Assembly: GCA_934256595.1 (NCBI GenBank)
Contig: CAKQOW010000018.1
Location: 1-38,323, forward strand
Direction: 5' to 3'
Source: an uncultured Clostridia bacterium
Lineage (GTDB): Bacteria > Bacillota > Clostridia > Peptostreptococcales > Anaerovoracaceae
DNA length: 38,323 nucleotides
The translations under genes were made by a program, and so were the position numbers. This document shows positions 29,784 to 38,232 of the stretch, piece by piece; the stretch's first letter is position 1, and every line of letters starts with the position of its first letter. Below the pieces are notes generated by a model, which saw nothing but the letters and a program-made list of their open reading frames with translations, did no database searches and was not told the origin of the DNA.

Positions 29784-30499
29784 TACGGAGATTTATTTCT
29801 GATTTCCTCCGCTTCATCTTGAGTTATCTTATGGCACTTCACCATTCTTTTTAAAACTACGGACATTCTTTTTTCGGCAAGCTCTATATTATCATCGGGA
29901 GAGTAATTTGACGGCGCATTGGGAAGTCCCGCAAGCATTACGGCCTCATAGTCGTCAAGCTGTGCGGGCGTTTTGCCGAAGTACCCCATTGCAGCATCAT
30001 AAATCCCGTAATAGCCGCTGCCGAAATATATGGAGTTTACATACATCTCGAATATCTGTTTTTTGCTGTACTGCCGCTCTATCGCAAAGGCTCCGAAAGC
30101 GTCTGCAAATTTACGCTCTATTTTTTTGTCCTGTGTAAACAGCTCATTTTTGGCAAGCTGCTGCGGTATGGTGCTTCCGCCCTCTACAAATGCCCTCGCT
30201 ACAATATCGTTAAATGCAGCTCTTGCTATAGCCAGAGGATCTATGCCTTTGTGTCTGAAAAATCTCTTGTCCTCTGCAGCTATCACCGCGTCTATATAAA
30301 TCTGCGGCAGGCTTTCATATTCTGTGAAATGCTCCTTTGAACAAATATCCTCTGCAATACTGCTTACGGGAGTCTTTGAAACCGCTTCTTTATACATCTC
30401 ATATCCCCTGTAGCCGTAAAACACTACCGCAGCTATGCAGAGTACAAGGGTGATGGCGATCAGTCTGCATATGAATTTTTTAAGTCCTCTGGCAAACAT
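29780..30499 (-). CDS. Monofunctional peptidoglycan glycosyltransferase (GT51)
   Basis: 239 residues. One membrane anchor (about 9-29) is followed by a complete GT51 domain: AAEDKRFFRHKGID with the catalytic Glu76, GGSTIPQQLAKN, ERKFADAFGAFAIERQYSKK and EMYVNSIYFGSGYYGIYDAA. The protein ends soon after GLPNAPSNYSP, where class A penicillin-binding proteins continue into the transpeptidase domain, so it polymerises lipid II only. It is encoded between a Bce-like ABC pair and a two-component system, an unusual place for a wall polymerase. GAGGG lies 3 nt from the ATG. Confidence 0.9.
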   Translation of the reverse strand: MFARGLKKFICRLIAITLVLCIAAVVFYGYRGYEMYKEAVSKTPVSSIAEDICSKEHFTEYESLPQIYIDAVIAAEDKRFFRHKGIDPLAIARAAFNDIVARAFVEGGSTIPQQLAKNELFTQDKKIERKFADAFGAFAIERQYSKKQIFEMYVNSIYFGSGYYGIYDAAMGYFGKTPAQLDDYEAVMLAGLPNAPSNYSPDDNIELAEKRMSVVLKRMVKCHKITQDEAEEIRNKSPY

Positions 30500-30534
30500 C
30501 TGCCCTCACCCCTTTCATCTGTCATTTTAAATCT

Positions 30535-32532
30535 CTATCTTCTTACTATGCTGTAATATGTTTTTGAAGTCTGCAGATATACCAGCAGGTAAATCACTGC
30601 AAATCCTATAAATGTGCCTATCGTGCATACTGCAAACAGTGTAACGTTTGTCATGCTGAACGCCGCAAGTATTCTCCTTATCATAGGGAATGCAAACGCC
30701 ACGTGCATTGCCGCCGCCGCAAGTGGAAGAAAGAATACAATCAGCACCTGCGAGCGTATTGTCTGCCTGACCTCTGCCTCTGTCATTCCCACCTTCTGCA
30801 TTATATCAAATCTTTTCCTGTCGTCATACCCCTCTGAAACCTGTTTGTAATATATAATCATAACAGTTGCAAAGATAAATACAAGTCCCAGGAACATACC
30901 TAAGAAGAAAAACGCTCCGTAAAACGAATAGCTTCCGTCTCTTTCGATAAGCTGTCTGCTTTCTGCCGACATAAATTCATAAACTAACTTTCCGCCTGTA
31001 TTATCCTGTATTCTGTCATTAAGCTCACCGGTAAAAGCTATTTTTTCATCATCCGTACCGTCAAGATTTATATACATACCCCCGTTTATAATAATCTGTC
31101 CGGTCATATCTTCATATCTGTGAAGTATAGCTTCTGCAGTTTCCCGGCTGTCTGCAACAATGCCGCAGCGTGAAGCCGCCGAGCTTGAAAGCGTCGCTTT
31201 CGGAAACTCTTTTATTTTCGCAGCCTTATACTCTTCTCCCAATATCTCCACTTTATCGCCAAAGTCTCCGTTTTCACTGTATATCAGCACTTCCCCTTTT
31301 TTAAGTCCTGCATCTTCCCCTGTAAGCCTTTTGTAGTCTGCCGGAGTTATAACGGTGACATCGATAAATCCGTCACTTGTAATACGGCCGTCTGCTGTGG
31401 CCTTATCAATACTCAAAGCATCACCATTTCTGTTTGCCATAAAACTCAGCTTGCTGAAAGCATAGAGTTCTTTGATTTCAATTCCCTGCTGCCGCGCAAT
31501 GTCATTTGCATCTGCTTCAAGTGTCTCTGACGTCTGCTGACTGTAAGGATAATATTTCATATTAACATCATAGGGATACATGTTATTTATTATATCGCCT
31601 ACCCCTGCATAAAGACATACAGTAGTTGATACCGTAACGATTACCATGGTTGACAGAATACATATGCTGGCAAGCCCCGCCGCATTTCTTTTCATTCTGT
31701 AAATCATACCGGAAACGGTAGCAAAGTGTCTTGTCTGATAATAATAACGTTTGTTCTTTTTGAGTCCTTTGAGCAGAACTATACTGAATGCTGTGAACAT
31801 CAGATAGGTTCCTATTATTACGCATATAACCGCTATGAAAAATAAAGTTATAGCCGAAACCACGTCTTTGGTCATAATGGACATAACATATCCTGCTGCA
31901 AGAAATACAGCTCCAAGCACCGCAAGTACCCATTTTGACTTCGGTTCACGCTCTCCCTCACTGCTGCCCCTGAGCAGTTCCACAGGCTGCGCGACTCTGA
32001 TGGTCCTTATATTCATAAGCAGCACCAGCAGGAAAAATCCGGTAAATATTACTGCTGTAAAAAACAGCACCGAAAACGAAATATCCATATTGAAACTGAT
32101 ATCTCCGCCTATTATTTTCATAAGGATAAGCTGCAGCAGCTTTGAAAACACCGTACCCAGCACAAGTCCCGATATAATTGAAATCAGTGCCGTATAAGTG
32201 TTCTCCCAGAAAAGCACCTTTGAGATATGGCGTTTTTCCATTCCCAGTATGTTGTAAAGCGCAAATTCTTTTTTTCTCTGCTTTATCAGCAGACTGTTTA
32301 TATACACAAGTATTATCAGCGAGAAAATCGCAATTACTATACATCCGAACATCAGCGTTGCTGCAACCGCCTGTCCGCCTTCGATTGTATTTAATCCTCT
32401 GTCGCCTTCAAGCAGTATCATAATGCACATCATCATTACCGTCACTATGCAGGCTATAAGGTAGGGGCCGTAAAGCTGCCTGTTCTTTTTGAGATTTCCG
32501 GCAGCAAGACGCATATATAATGCCTTACGCAT
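30535..32532 (-). CDS. Bce-like FtsX-domain ABC permease (antimicrobial peptide resistance type)
   Basis: 665 residues from the ATG at 32532, overlapping the ATPase gene by 8 nt. Ten membrane segments, with FtsX-like blocks (INSLLIKQRKKEFALYNILG, LLMNIRTIRVAQPVELLRG) and a large extracellular region of about 200 residues between segments 7 and 8, then YYKQVSEGYDDRKRFDIMQK. This is the BceB layout, in which the extracellular loop senses bacitracin or lantibiotics and the pump frees wall-precursor targets. No typical BceS kinase is present here, so control may come from the two-component system downstream or from elsewhere. Confidence 0.88.
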   Translation of the reverse strand: MRKALYMRLAAGNLKKNRQLYGPYLIACIVTVMMMCIMILLEGDRGLNTIEGGQAVAATLMFGCIVIAIFSLIILVYINSLLIKQRKKEFALYNILGMEKRHISKVLFWENTYTALISIISGLVLGTVFSKLLQLILMKIIGGDISFNMDISFSVLFFTAVIFTGFFLLVLLMNIRTIRVAQPVELLRGSSEGEREPKSKWVLAVLGAVFLAAGYVMSIMTKDVVSAITLFFIAVICVIIGTYLMFTAFSIVLLKGLKKNKRYYYQTRHFATVSGMIYRMKRNAAGLASICILSTMVIVTVSTTVCLYAGVGDIINNMYPYDVNMKYYPYSQQTSETLEADANDIARQQGIEIKELYAFSKLSFMANRNGDALSIDKATADGRITSDGFIDVTVITPADYKRLTGEDAGLKKGEVLIYSENGDFGDKVEILGEEYKAAKIKEFPKATLSSSAASRCGIVADSRETAEAILHRYEDMTGQIIINGGMYINLDGTDDEKIAFTGELNDRIQDNTGGKLVYEFMSAESRQLIERDGSYSFYGAFFFLGMFLGLVFIFATVMIIYYKQVSEGYDDRKRFDIMQKVGMTEAEVRQTIRSQVLIVFFLPLAAAAMHVAFAFPMIRRILAAFSMTNVTLFAVCTIGTFIGFAVIYLLVYLQTSKTYYSIVRR

Positions 32533-33292
32533 CGTGCTCACCACCTTTTGCAAGTATGGTCAGTACGTCTGATATTTTCTGATACATCTGCTCATTGCTG
32601 CTCTCGCCTCTGTATATCTGGTGAAATACTCTGCCGTCCTTTATGAACAGCACTCTGCCTGCATTTGATGCCGCCTTGACAGAATGGGTTACCATTATTA
32701 TTGTCTGTCCGTCGTTATTTATTGATGAAAACAGCGACAGAAGCTCATCTGAGGATTTGGAATCAAGGGCTCCTGTAGGCTCGTCTGCCAGTATAAGCTG
32801 CGGGTCTGTTATTATTGCTCTTGCAACAGCCGCTCTCTGTTTCTGTCCGCCAGACACCTCATAGGGATATTTTGACAGAATCTCTGATATTCCCAGTTTT
32901 CTTGCCACAGGTGTAAGCCTCTTGTCCATTTCGTGATACTGCCGGCCTGCCAGAACCAGCGGCAGCAGTATGTTGTCTTTAATCGAGAAATTATCCAAAA
33001 GATTAAATTCCTGAAATACAAAGCCAAGATGCTCTCTCCTGAATTTTGCAATCTCAGCCTCCTTTATATCAGAAAACCTCCTGCCGTTTAAACAAACCTC
33101 GCCGTCTGTAGGCTTATCCAGCGCCGCAATTATATTAAGCAGCGTGGTCTTGCCTGAGCCGGACTCGCCCATTACTGCAACATATTCGCCCTCTTCAACA
33201 GAAAACGATACATCTGATAAGGCCTGCACTCTGTTGCTGCCAAATCTTGTGGTGTATATTTTTTTAACATTGTTAACCTCTAAAATGCTCAT
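32525..33292 (-). CDS. Bce-like ABC transporter ATP-binding protein
   Basis: 255 residues from the ATG at 33292, with GGGAGG 7 nt upstream. An in-frame ATG 66 nt earlier has no site. Walker A GESGSGKTT, Q-loop FVFQEFNLLDNF, signature VSGGQKQRAAVARA, Walker B LILADEPTGALD, H-loop MVTHS. This is the MacB/BceA subgroup that works with FtsX-type permeases, confirmed by the overlapping permease gene. A hairpin and a palindrome that may bind a BceR-type regulator lie upstream (33343-33407). Confidence 0.92.
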   Translation of the reverse strand: MSILEVNNVKKIYTTRFGSNRVQALSDVSFSVEEGEYVAVMGESGSGKTTLLNIIAALDKPTDGEVCLNGRRFSDIKEAEIAKFRREHLGFVFQEFNLLDNFSIKDNILLPLVLAGRQYHEMDKRLTPVARKLGISEILSKYPYEVSGGQKQRAAVARAIITDPQLILADEPTGALDSKSSDELLSLFSSINNDGQTIIMVTHSVKAASNAGRVLFIKDGRVFHQIYRGESSNEQMYQKISDVLTILAKGGEHDA

Positions 33293-33334
33293 CTCATTTC
33301 CTCCCGGATCATTTTTTATTATACCCGTATTATA

Positions 33335-33377
33335 TATAAAAAGGAAATGCCCAGCCATTTCTTTGGCTTACATTTCC
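33335..33377 (-). terminator. Terminator between the DUF1648 gene and the Bce-like operon
   Basis: GGAAATG/CATTTCC with inner AGCCA/TGGCT forms a two-part hairpin, followed on the minus strand by TTTTTATATATAATA. A TATAAT-like box follows at about 33320 (GGG-TATAAT), so a Bce promoter may start in or just after this terminator. Confidence 0.72.
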
Positions 33378-33383
33378 CGCACC

Positions 33384-33407
33384 CAACCTTACAATTATGT
33401 AAGGTTG
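33384..33407. promoter_or_regulatory. Palindrome resembling BceR-type regulator sites
   Basis: CAACCTTACA-ATTA-TGTAAGGTTG is a perfect 10-bp inverted repeat about 90 nt upstream of the Bce-like ATPase. Its core TTACA-N4-TGTAA fits the TNACA-N4-TGTAA pattern that I recall being described for BceR-like regulators of Firmicutes. It could also fold as a hairpin in mRNA. Confidence 0.5.
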
Positions 33408-33411
33408 CCTG

Positions 33412-33885
33412 TTATATTTCCTCTGAATTGTTATCCTCTTTGGCTTTGATGCACAAAATCACTATTGTCGCCGCCATAGCCGCCATATATACAGCTACTG
33501 CAATTCCCATGCCTTTCATAGTCTGCCCGAATTCCCTGACTGTGGCCCATAGTGTGAATACAGAGGTTTCAAGCTCTATCAGATATACCATAAGTCTGAT
33601 ATCTCCGTATACTCTGTCGCTGTTTGCCTCTCTGACTTCAAAAGGCATATTCCAGTGCTGCGGTTTGACAAAATGGGCAACAAAGCTTACAAGCGCAAGA
33701 CATAAAAGCATAATTGCAGGAAGTATGAAAAGCGCTGCAGGAGAGCCGTATTTATCAATCTGACCGTTTATGTCATAATGCACGGCAATCTGCTCCGGCA
33801 GAATTTTCATTCCGTATGCCGCAGCTCCAAAGGCCGCAGCCATAACTATCCACGCTAAAACCTCAACAAATCCCCATTTTTTCAT
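33412..33885 (-). CDS. DUF1648-domain membrane protein
   Basis: 157 residues with four hydrophobic segments (about 9-26, 48-71, 97-117 and 126-145). The first loop, MKILPEQIAVHYDINGQIDKYGS, is the DUF1648 signature shared with the N-terminus of SdpI, the immunity protein of Bacillus. The SdpI C-terminal domain is missing. It overlaps the upstream unknown gene by 4 nt, with GGAG in front of the start, so it is coupled to it. Position next to a peptide-resistance cluster is suggestive but no more than that. Confidence 0.75.
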   Translation of the reverse strand: MKKWGFVEVLAWIVMAAAFGAAAYGMKILPEQIAVHYDINGQIDKYGSPAALFILPAIMLLCLALVSFVAHFVKPQHWNMPFEVREANSDRVYGDIRLMVYLIELETSVFTLWATVREFGQTMKGMGIAVAVYMAAMAATIVILCIKAKEDNNSEEI

Positions 33886-34529
33886 AATCTCCAGTAAACT
33901 CCCTCCGGCATTCTGTAGAGACTGCCCTCTGATTTCTCTGTAATTTCTCCCGTTGCAATATCTCTGACTATGAGATTTTCGTGATAATCCGGCTCCTCAC
34001 TCCACTGTGACATATACAGCCTGCCGCCGTCCCTGAACATCAGCGTTTCGTTTTCATCAAGCGCTATGTCTGTTCGCTCAGGCCATATTATCTGCAAAAC
34101 TCCTGTGTTATCATCTCTTGTAAGAGTTACAGGCCATACCGTAAGCCTCAGGTTATAGCAGTCCTCTATATCATCAAGGCTTATCTCGTCTATAAGCGCC
34201 GGTTTACTGTCAGATGGCGCATAGCTGTATATACCTGCAATACGTCTGGTGAAATCAGTCTTTAGAAAGTAGAAATTCCCCTGATGATATACCGGAGCAT
34301 CAATATATATATTCTGCTCTGTATCAAACGGGCTGTATACCCTGCCGCCCGGAAATTCAATCAGGTGGCAGTTCATACCGCAAAAGGCTCTGCCCGAGGC
34401 TGCAATCTCCTCCGCCTCATACAGATCGCAAAAGGCTTCCCTGCATTCCTGTGCGCAGTACCATTTATCTGTTCCCTCTATTCTTTCGGGGAAACAGCTG
34501 GTAAGCCCCTTTATCTCAACTTTATTCAT
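33882..34529 (-). CDS. Protein of unknown function, 215 residues
   Basis: I do not recognise a family. It is soluble, with no signal peptide or membrane segment. The N-terminal quarter has five cysteines (TSCFPERIEGTDKWYCAQEC, then FCDL and FCGMNCHL) that could bind a metal. The remainder is rich in beta-strand and aromatic residues (VYHQGNFYFLKTDFTRRIAG, RLYMSQWSEEPDYH), as in WD- or beta-propeller-like folds. It is translationally coupled both ways: its start lies one base after the preceding gene and its end overlaps the DUF1648 gene by 4 nt. The three genes therefore likely act together. Confidence 0.7.
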   Translation of the reverse strand: MNKVEIKGLTSCFPERIEGTDKWYCAQECREAFCDLYEAEEIAASGRAFCGMNCHLIEFPGGRVYSPFDTEQNIYIDAPVYHQGNFYFLKTDFTRRIAGIYSYAPSDSKPALIDEISLDDIEDCYNLRLTVWPVTLTRDDNTGVLQIIWPERTDIALDENETLMFRDGGRLYMSQWSEEPDYHENLIVRDIATGEITEKSEGSLYRMPEGVYWRL

Positions 34530-34530
34530 A

Positions 34531-35106
34531 TCAGAACATCATCGACATCATCTGCTCTCTGGCAACTGCGTCAAGTATATCGTCTATGGTTATGCCGATT
34601 ACTCTTGAGACATCATAGGCAATGCCTGAGTCCATATTTACAATCTGGATAGGGTCGTGTATCCAGCAGTCGATATCCCATGTGTTGACCTCTGTTTTTT
34701 CGAGGATTTCATCTCTCTTCTCTGCAAGAAGCGCGCTGAGTTCCTGAACCGTCATAGGCTCTTTTTCCTCTGTCATATCCTTGAGTCTTTTGAGGGCCAT
34801 GCTTATCCACATGCGAGTATGCTCGTCAAGAGTTTCCGCCATATCCCACTTGGCAGATACTGCGGAGCCTAAAACATTGATGTTGTCCACCTTGTCTATA
34901 ACTCTTGCAAGGTCGTCTGTATCATCAAAGGCATTGCTGTCGTGACACATAACTATGAATTTACGGCCTCCGTCTGCGCCAAATCCCAGATTAAAGCAGG
35001 CATTGCCGAAGCCCGCTTCCTCTAAATCCTCTTTGGTAGTGCGTATATCAAGAAAATAATCTATATATTTCTCTGCAAAATCATATACCTGCTGTCTGTA
35101 TTCCAT
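34531..35106 (-). CDS. Protein of unknown function, 191 residues
   Basis: Not recognised. Cytoplasmic, acidic, mostly helical. It has FGNACFNLGFGADGGRKFIV then MCHDSNAFDDTDDLARVIDK in the first half, and ends in a Met-rich tail (AREQMMSMMF). AGGAGG lies 7 nt before the ATG, so it opens the three-gene unit that continues with the 215-residue and DUF1648 proteins. The M50 protease gene ends 15 nt... upstream on the same strand (its stop is at 35122), so all four may form one transcript. Confidence 0.68.
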   Translation of the reverse strand: MEYRQQVYDFAEKYIDYFLDIRTTKEDLEEAGFGNACFNLGFGADGGRKFIVMCHDSNAFDDTDDLARVIDKVDNINVLGSAVSAKWDMAETLDEHTRMWISMALKRLKDMTEEKEPMTVQELSALLAEKRDEILEKTEVNTWDIDCWIHDPIQIVNMDSGIAYDVSRVIGITIDDILDAVAREQMMSMMF

Positions 35107-35121
35107 TTGAATCCTCCTAGT

Positions 35122-35838
35122 TTAGTATATACCTATAATGTATCTGCACAGGACACCCCACATTGCACTTACTGCAGGCGACAGAATTCTGTCTGTAATG
35201 CCAAACAGTATAAGGACAAGGAGTATATAAAATCCGTTATTGTAGACTTTGTAGTACCAGTCGTATTTCCGGAGATCGAAAATCTGCGTGATTATTCCAA
35301 AGCCGTCAAGTGGCGGTACAGGAATAAGATTGAATATCATAAGCACCAGATTGATTACTGCAACCTGCACAAAAATCCTTATAAGTATATCTCCAAGATC
35401 GCTTCCCTCTATGCCTGCGGCAAACAGCAGCCTTATAAAAAAGGCAAATACTACTGCAATGATAAGGTTCATAACAACGCCTGCCAGCGATACCAGCAGT
35501 TCATCCCTTCTCTTGTGCTTGTAATAGGTAGGGTCTATGGACACAGGTATGCCCCAGCCGAAGCCGCAGAGCAGCAGCGCTATAAAGCCCACAGGCTCTA
35601 TGTGCGCCAGCGGATTAATTGTAACTCTGCCCTGTATTTTGGGGGTTGGATCGCCCAGCTTGTAGGATACAAAGCCGTGGGCAAATTCGTGGAATGAAAG
35701 TCCCACTATAATTCCGGGAAGCATTATCAGCATGCTCATAATCCATTCCCTTGGATTTGAAAATGCGCCGCTTCTGTAATTCATATAAAGCATAATCGCC
35801 AGAATAATTATAATTGTCGGGTCAATTCTTCTCTTCAA
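35122..35838 (-). CDS. Site-2 protease family (M50) membrane metalloprotease
   Basis: 238 residues with a TTG start and GAGG upstream. The zinc motif HEFAH (His50, Glu51, His54) lies in the second membrane segment, and the third ligand is the Asp of IPVPPLDGFG. About five to six membrane segments, with no PDZ domain. This is the compact rhomboid-like M50 type common in Firmicutes (YwhC-like). It may cleave membrane proteins within the bilayer; no anti-sigma factor or other obvious substrate is encoded nearby. Confidence 0.9.
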   Translation of the reverse strand: MKRRIDPTIIIILAIMLYMNYRSGAFSNPREWIMSMLIMLPGIIVGLSFHEFAHGFVSYKLGDPTPKIQGRVTINPLAHIEPVGFIALLLCGFGWGIPVSIDPTYYKHKRRDELLVSLAGVVMNLIIAVVFAFFIRLLFAAGIEGSDLGDILIRIFVQVAVINLVLMIFNLIPVPPLDGFGIITQIFDLRKYDWYYKVYNNGFYILLVLILFGITDRILSPAVSAMWGVLCRYIIGIY

Positions 35839-35928
35839 TGCTCAAACCTCTTTCGCTCAAATTTATAATATTCTATCACAAATCCGCCTCCTTTTAAATA
35901 GTATATATAAAAAAGGAAAGGTGATTTA

Positions 35929-36267
35929 ATGTCCAGATATGTTTGTGTTGCAGTATACTGTGTTGAGCCGGGAGATACTCTGTATTCAATATCCGGCAGA
36001 TTCGACGTGCCTGTGGAGCTGCTTATGAAAGCCAATAAAATCAGAAATCCGTATAATTTAAGGATAGGCACCGAGCTTTGTATTCCGGGTCCTGCGGAAG
36101 ATAATAAAAAGAAATGCGCGGCAGTTCATATTGTAAAACCGGGTGACACTCTGTATATGATTGCAAAGATGCACAAGGTTACTCTCGATGCGATAATGAA
36201 AGCAAACCCCGATGTCGATGTATATAATCTGACAGTCGGCACAGAGCTTTGTATCCCCTCCTGCTAA
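35929..36267 (+). CDS. Two-LysM-domain protein
   Basis: 112 residues made of two LysM repeats (about 6-52 and 65-111). Both carry the signature xVxPGDTLYxI, then MKAN, then YNLxxGTELCIP. The repeats are similar enough to suggest internal duplication. No signal peptide is evident, so it is either exported by another route, attached to a spore coat or cortex layer, or cytoplasmic. Small LysM proteins of this kind are frequent in spore-forming Clostridia. AAAGG precedes the ATG. Confidence 0.88.
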   Translation: MSRYVCVAVYCVEPGDTLYSISGRFDVPVELLMKANKIRNPYNLRIGTELCIPGPAEDNKKKCAAVHIVKPGDTLYMIAKMHKVTLDAIMKANPDVDVYNLTVGTELCIPSC

Positions 36268-36273
36268 AACCTT

Positions 36274-36316
36274 AAAATCCCCCGAAAAGTCCTCTACGCA
36301 AGACCCGGGGGATTTT
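36274..36316. terminator. Bidirectional terminator between the LysM gene and cls
   Basis: AAAATCCCCCG and CGGGGGATTTT form a perfect 11-bp stem with A-runs on one side and T-runs on the other. It serves both convergent genes, with stops at 36267 and 36325. Confidence 0.9.
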
Positions 36317-36324
36317 GTTCATCT

Positions 36325-37791
36325 CTATAATATGTTTGTCAGAAGTCTTGCTATTGACTCCTTAAACCTTATAATCAGTGATCTCTGATCATAAAGCTCC
36401 TGTGTAAGCTGGTGGCACAGTGTGATGTCGTTTTCAAATGCCGACTCCATTTTGCAGGCTATGTCCCTGTCATATATAATCGCATTGGATTCAAAGTTCA
36501 GGGAAAAGCTTCTCTTGTCAAAGTTGGCCGAGCCCACGCTTGCAACCTGACTGTCAACAACAAGCGTTTTGGCATGCAGAAATCCGTTGTCATATATGTA
36601 TACCTTGACGCCTGAGCGTATCAGTTCTCCAACATAGGAATAGGTTGCCCAGTACACAAATATGTGATCGGGCATGCATGGTATCATAACTCTCACGTCT
36701 ATGCCCGAAAGCGCCGCAACTTTGAGTGACTCTATAATGCTGGCATCAGGTACAAAATATGGCGTCTGAAGATATATGTTCTTCTTTGCGGATACAATCA
36801 TCTTCATGTACGCTCTCTTGACTTCCTGCCGTTCGTTGTCGGGGCCTGAGGTTACTATCTGTATGCCTGTATTGCCCGCATTTACCGGTTCTTCGAGAAA
36901 TATTGATGAAAAGTCCAGATTTTCTTTTGAGGCAAAACGCCAGTCCAGTATGAATCTTGCATTAATATCGTGGACAGCTCCGCCTCTTATTCTGACATGT
37001 GTATCTCTCCAGTATCCGAATTTCTCTTTGAGGCCCAGATATTCTCTTGCTATATTGAATCCGCCTATGTATCCTATGCTGTTGTCTATAACAACCAGTT
37101 TCCTGTGGTTTCTGTAGTTAAGCCTCATAAGGAATATCTTCATCTTTGGTCTGAAGAAAAACGCGCATTTGGCACCTGCATCTATAAGGGGCTGTATTCT
37201 TCTCTTTGTAATCTGTCTGCAGCCTAAGGCGTCCATAAGAAGCCTTACCTCAACGCCTTCCTTTGCTTTCTCTTCGAGAGCCTTGAGGAGTCTGAGTCCC
37301 ACCTTGTCCCATTTGATGATATAGTATTCGATGTTGATGCTTTTTTTGGCGTTTCTGATGTCTGCAATCAGGCTTTCAAATTTCTCTCTGCCGTCCGTAA
37401 AAAGCTCCACTGAATTGTTCTGGGTAAAATATGCGCTGTCATATCTCTGATTGAGTCTGATCATATCTTTCCAGTCATCAGCCTCTTCATTTAAAAATTC
37501 ATAGCTTCCCGTTGATATGGCGTCCATCTGTTTTTTGAGTGAGGAGCTGACAAATTTCTCCTCGTCGGGATTGAGCCGGAATATCTGCTTGCGGGCAATG
37601 TTCTGTGAAAAAATCATATACAGAATAAGTCCCACAACCGGCAGGAATGTAAGTACCAGTACCCACGCAAGAGTAGATTCGGGGTTTTTTCTTTCCATAA
37701 AGATTATGGCTATAACGATAAGAACGTTTACTGCTGCGATAGCTGCCGCCAGCCCTGTTGTCGTTTCAAACGGTGTCAATAATACTATCAT
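36325..37791 (-). CDS. cls: Cardiolipin synthase (phospholipase D superfamily)
   Basis: 488 residues from the ATG at 37791, with GGAG 6 nt upstream (a GTG four codons earlier lacks room for a site). Two N-terminal membrane segments (about 10-30 and 40-60) precede two phospholipase D domains. Their HKD motifs are NHRKLVVIDNSIGYIGG and LHAKTLVVDSQVASVGS. It condenses two phosphatidylglycerols to cardiolipin and glycerol at the membrane. Length and layout match bacterial ClsA. Cardiolipin content affects sensitivity to cationic peptides, so its position beside the peptide-resistance genes may not be accidental (inference). Confidence 0.94.
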   Translation of the reverse strand: MIVLLTPFETTTGLAAAIAAVNVLIVIAIIFMERKNPESTLAWVLVLTFLPVVGLILYMIFSQNIARKQIFRLNPDEEKFVSSSLKKQMDAISTGSYEFLNEEADDWKDMIRLNQRYDSAYFTQNNSVELFTDGREKFESLIADIRNAKKSINIEYYIIKWDKVGLRLLKALEEKAKEGVEVRLLMDALGCRQITKRRIQPLIDAGAKCAFFFRPKMKIFLMRLNYRNHRKLVVIDNSIGYIGGFNIAREYLGLKEKFGYWRDTHVRIRGGAVHDINARFILDWRFASKENLDFSSIFLEEPVNAGNTGIQIVTSGPDNERQEVKRAYMKMIVSAKKNIYLQTPYFVPDASIIESLKVAALSGIDVRVMIPCMPDHIFVYWATYSYVGELIRSGVKVYIYDNGFLHAKTLVVDSQVASVGSANFDKRSFSLNFESNAIIYDRDIACKMESAFENDITLCHQLTQELYDQRSLIIRFKESIARLLTNIL

Positions 37792-37843
37792 AAATCTCTC
37801 CACTTTCCTTTTAGTTAATTAAGTCTATCACGATACCGGCTTC

Positions 37844-37872
37844 TTGTCAAAAGTCATAAGCGATATTATAAT
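37844..37872 (+). promoter_or_regulatory. Promoter of the GIY-YIG gene
   Basis: TTGTCA (37844-37849), 17 nt, TATAAT (37867-37872), about 20 nt upstream of the ATG. Confidence 0.82.
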
Positions 37873-37890
37873 ATATACGAGGAAAGTTGT

Positions 37891-38172
37891 ATGGAAAAGA
37901 AGAACTATGTATATATTTTAGAATGTGCAGACGGCACCTTTTATACCGGCTGGACAACAGACATTGAAGCCAGAGTAAATACCCACAACAGCGGCAGAGG
38001 AGCCAAATACACCAGAGGCCGCCGGCCTGTCAGCCTTGTATATTATGAGGAGCTTCCTGACAGATCCGCCGCATTAAAAAGAGAGGCAGCCATCAAAAGA
38101 CTGCCTAAAAAGAAAAAGCTGGAGCTTATTGCAGGCAGCAGTATTCCCGAAATAAAAACTGACCATTTATAG
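37891..38172 (+). CDS. GIY-YIG nuclease domain protein (UPF0213/YhbQ-like)
   Basis: 93 residues: YVYILECADGTFYTGWT forms the two GIY-YIG strands (here YVY and YTG), followed by DIEARVNTHNSGRGAKYTRG with the catalytic Arg, and EAAIKRLPKKKKLELI at the end. Stand-alone copies are DNA-structure-specific or repair-related nucleases with poorly known roles. AGGAAAG precedes the ATG. Its stop codon is inside the terminator hairpin. Confidence 0.92.
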   Translation: MEKKNYVYILECADGTFYTGWTTDIEARVNTHNSGRGAKYTRGRRPVSLVYYEELPDRSAALKREAAIKRLPKKKKLELIAGSSIPEIKTDHL

Positions 38173-38196
38173 CAAAGCTCTAAATGGCCGTTTTTA
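38156..38196. terminator. Terminator overlapping the GIY-YIG stop codon, probably bidirectional
   Basis: CCATTTA/TAAATGG with inner AGC/GCT and outer AAAAAC/GTTTTT forms a hairpin with T-rich tails on both strands. It can end the GIY-YIG gene and the convergent gene entering from the right. Confidence 0.8.
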
Positions 38197-38232
38197 TTAC
38201 CTGAGGCAAAGTCCCCACATTATTCAGGTTAT

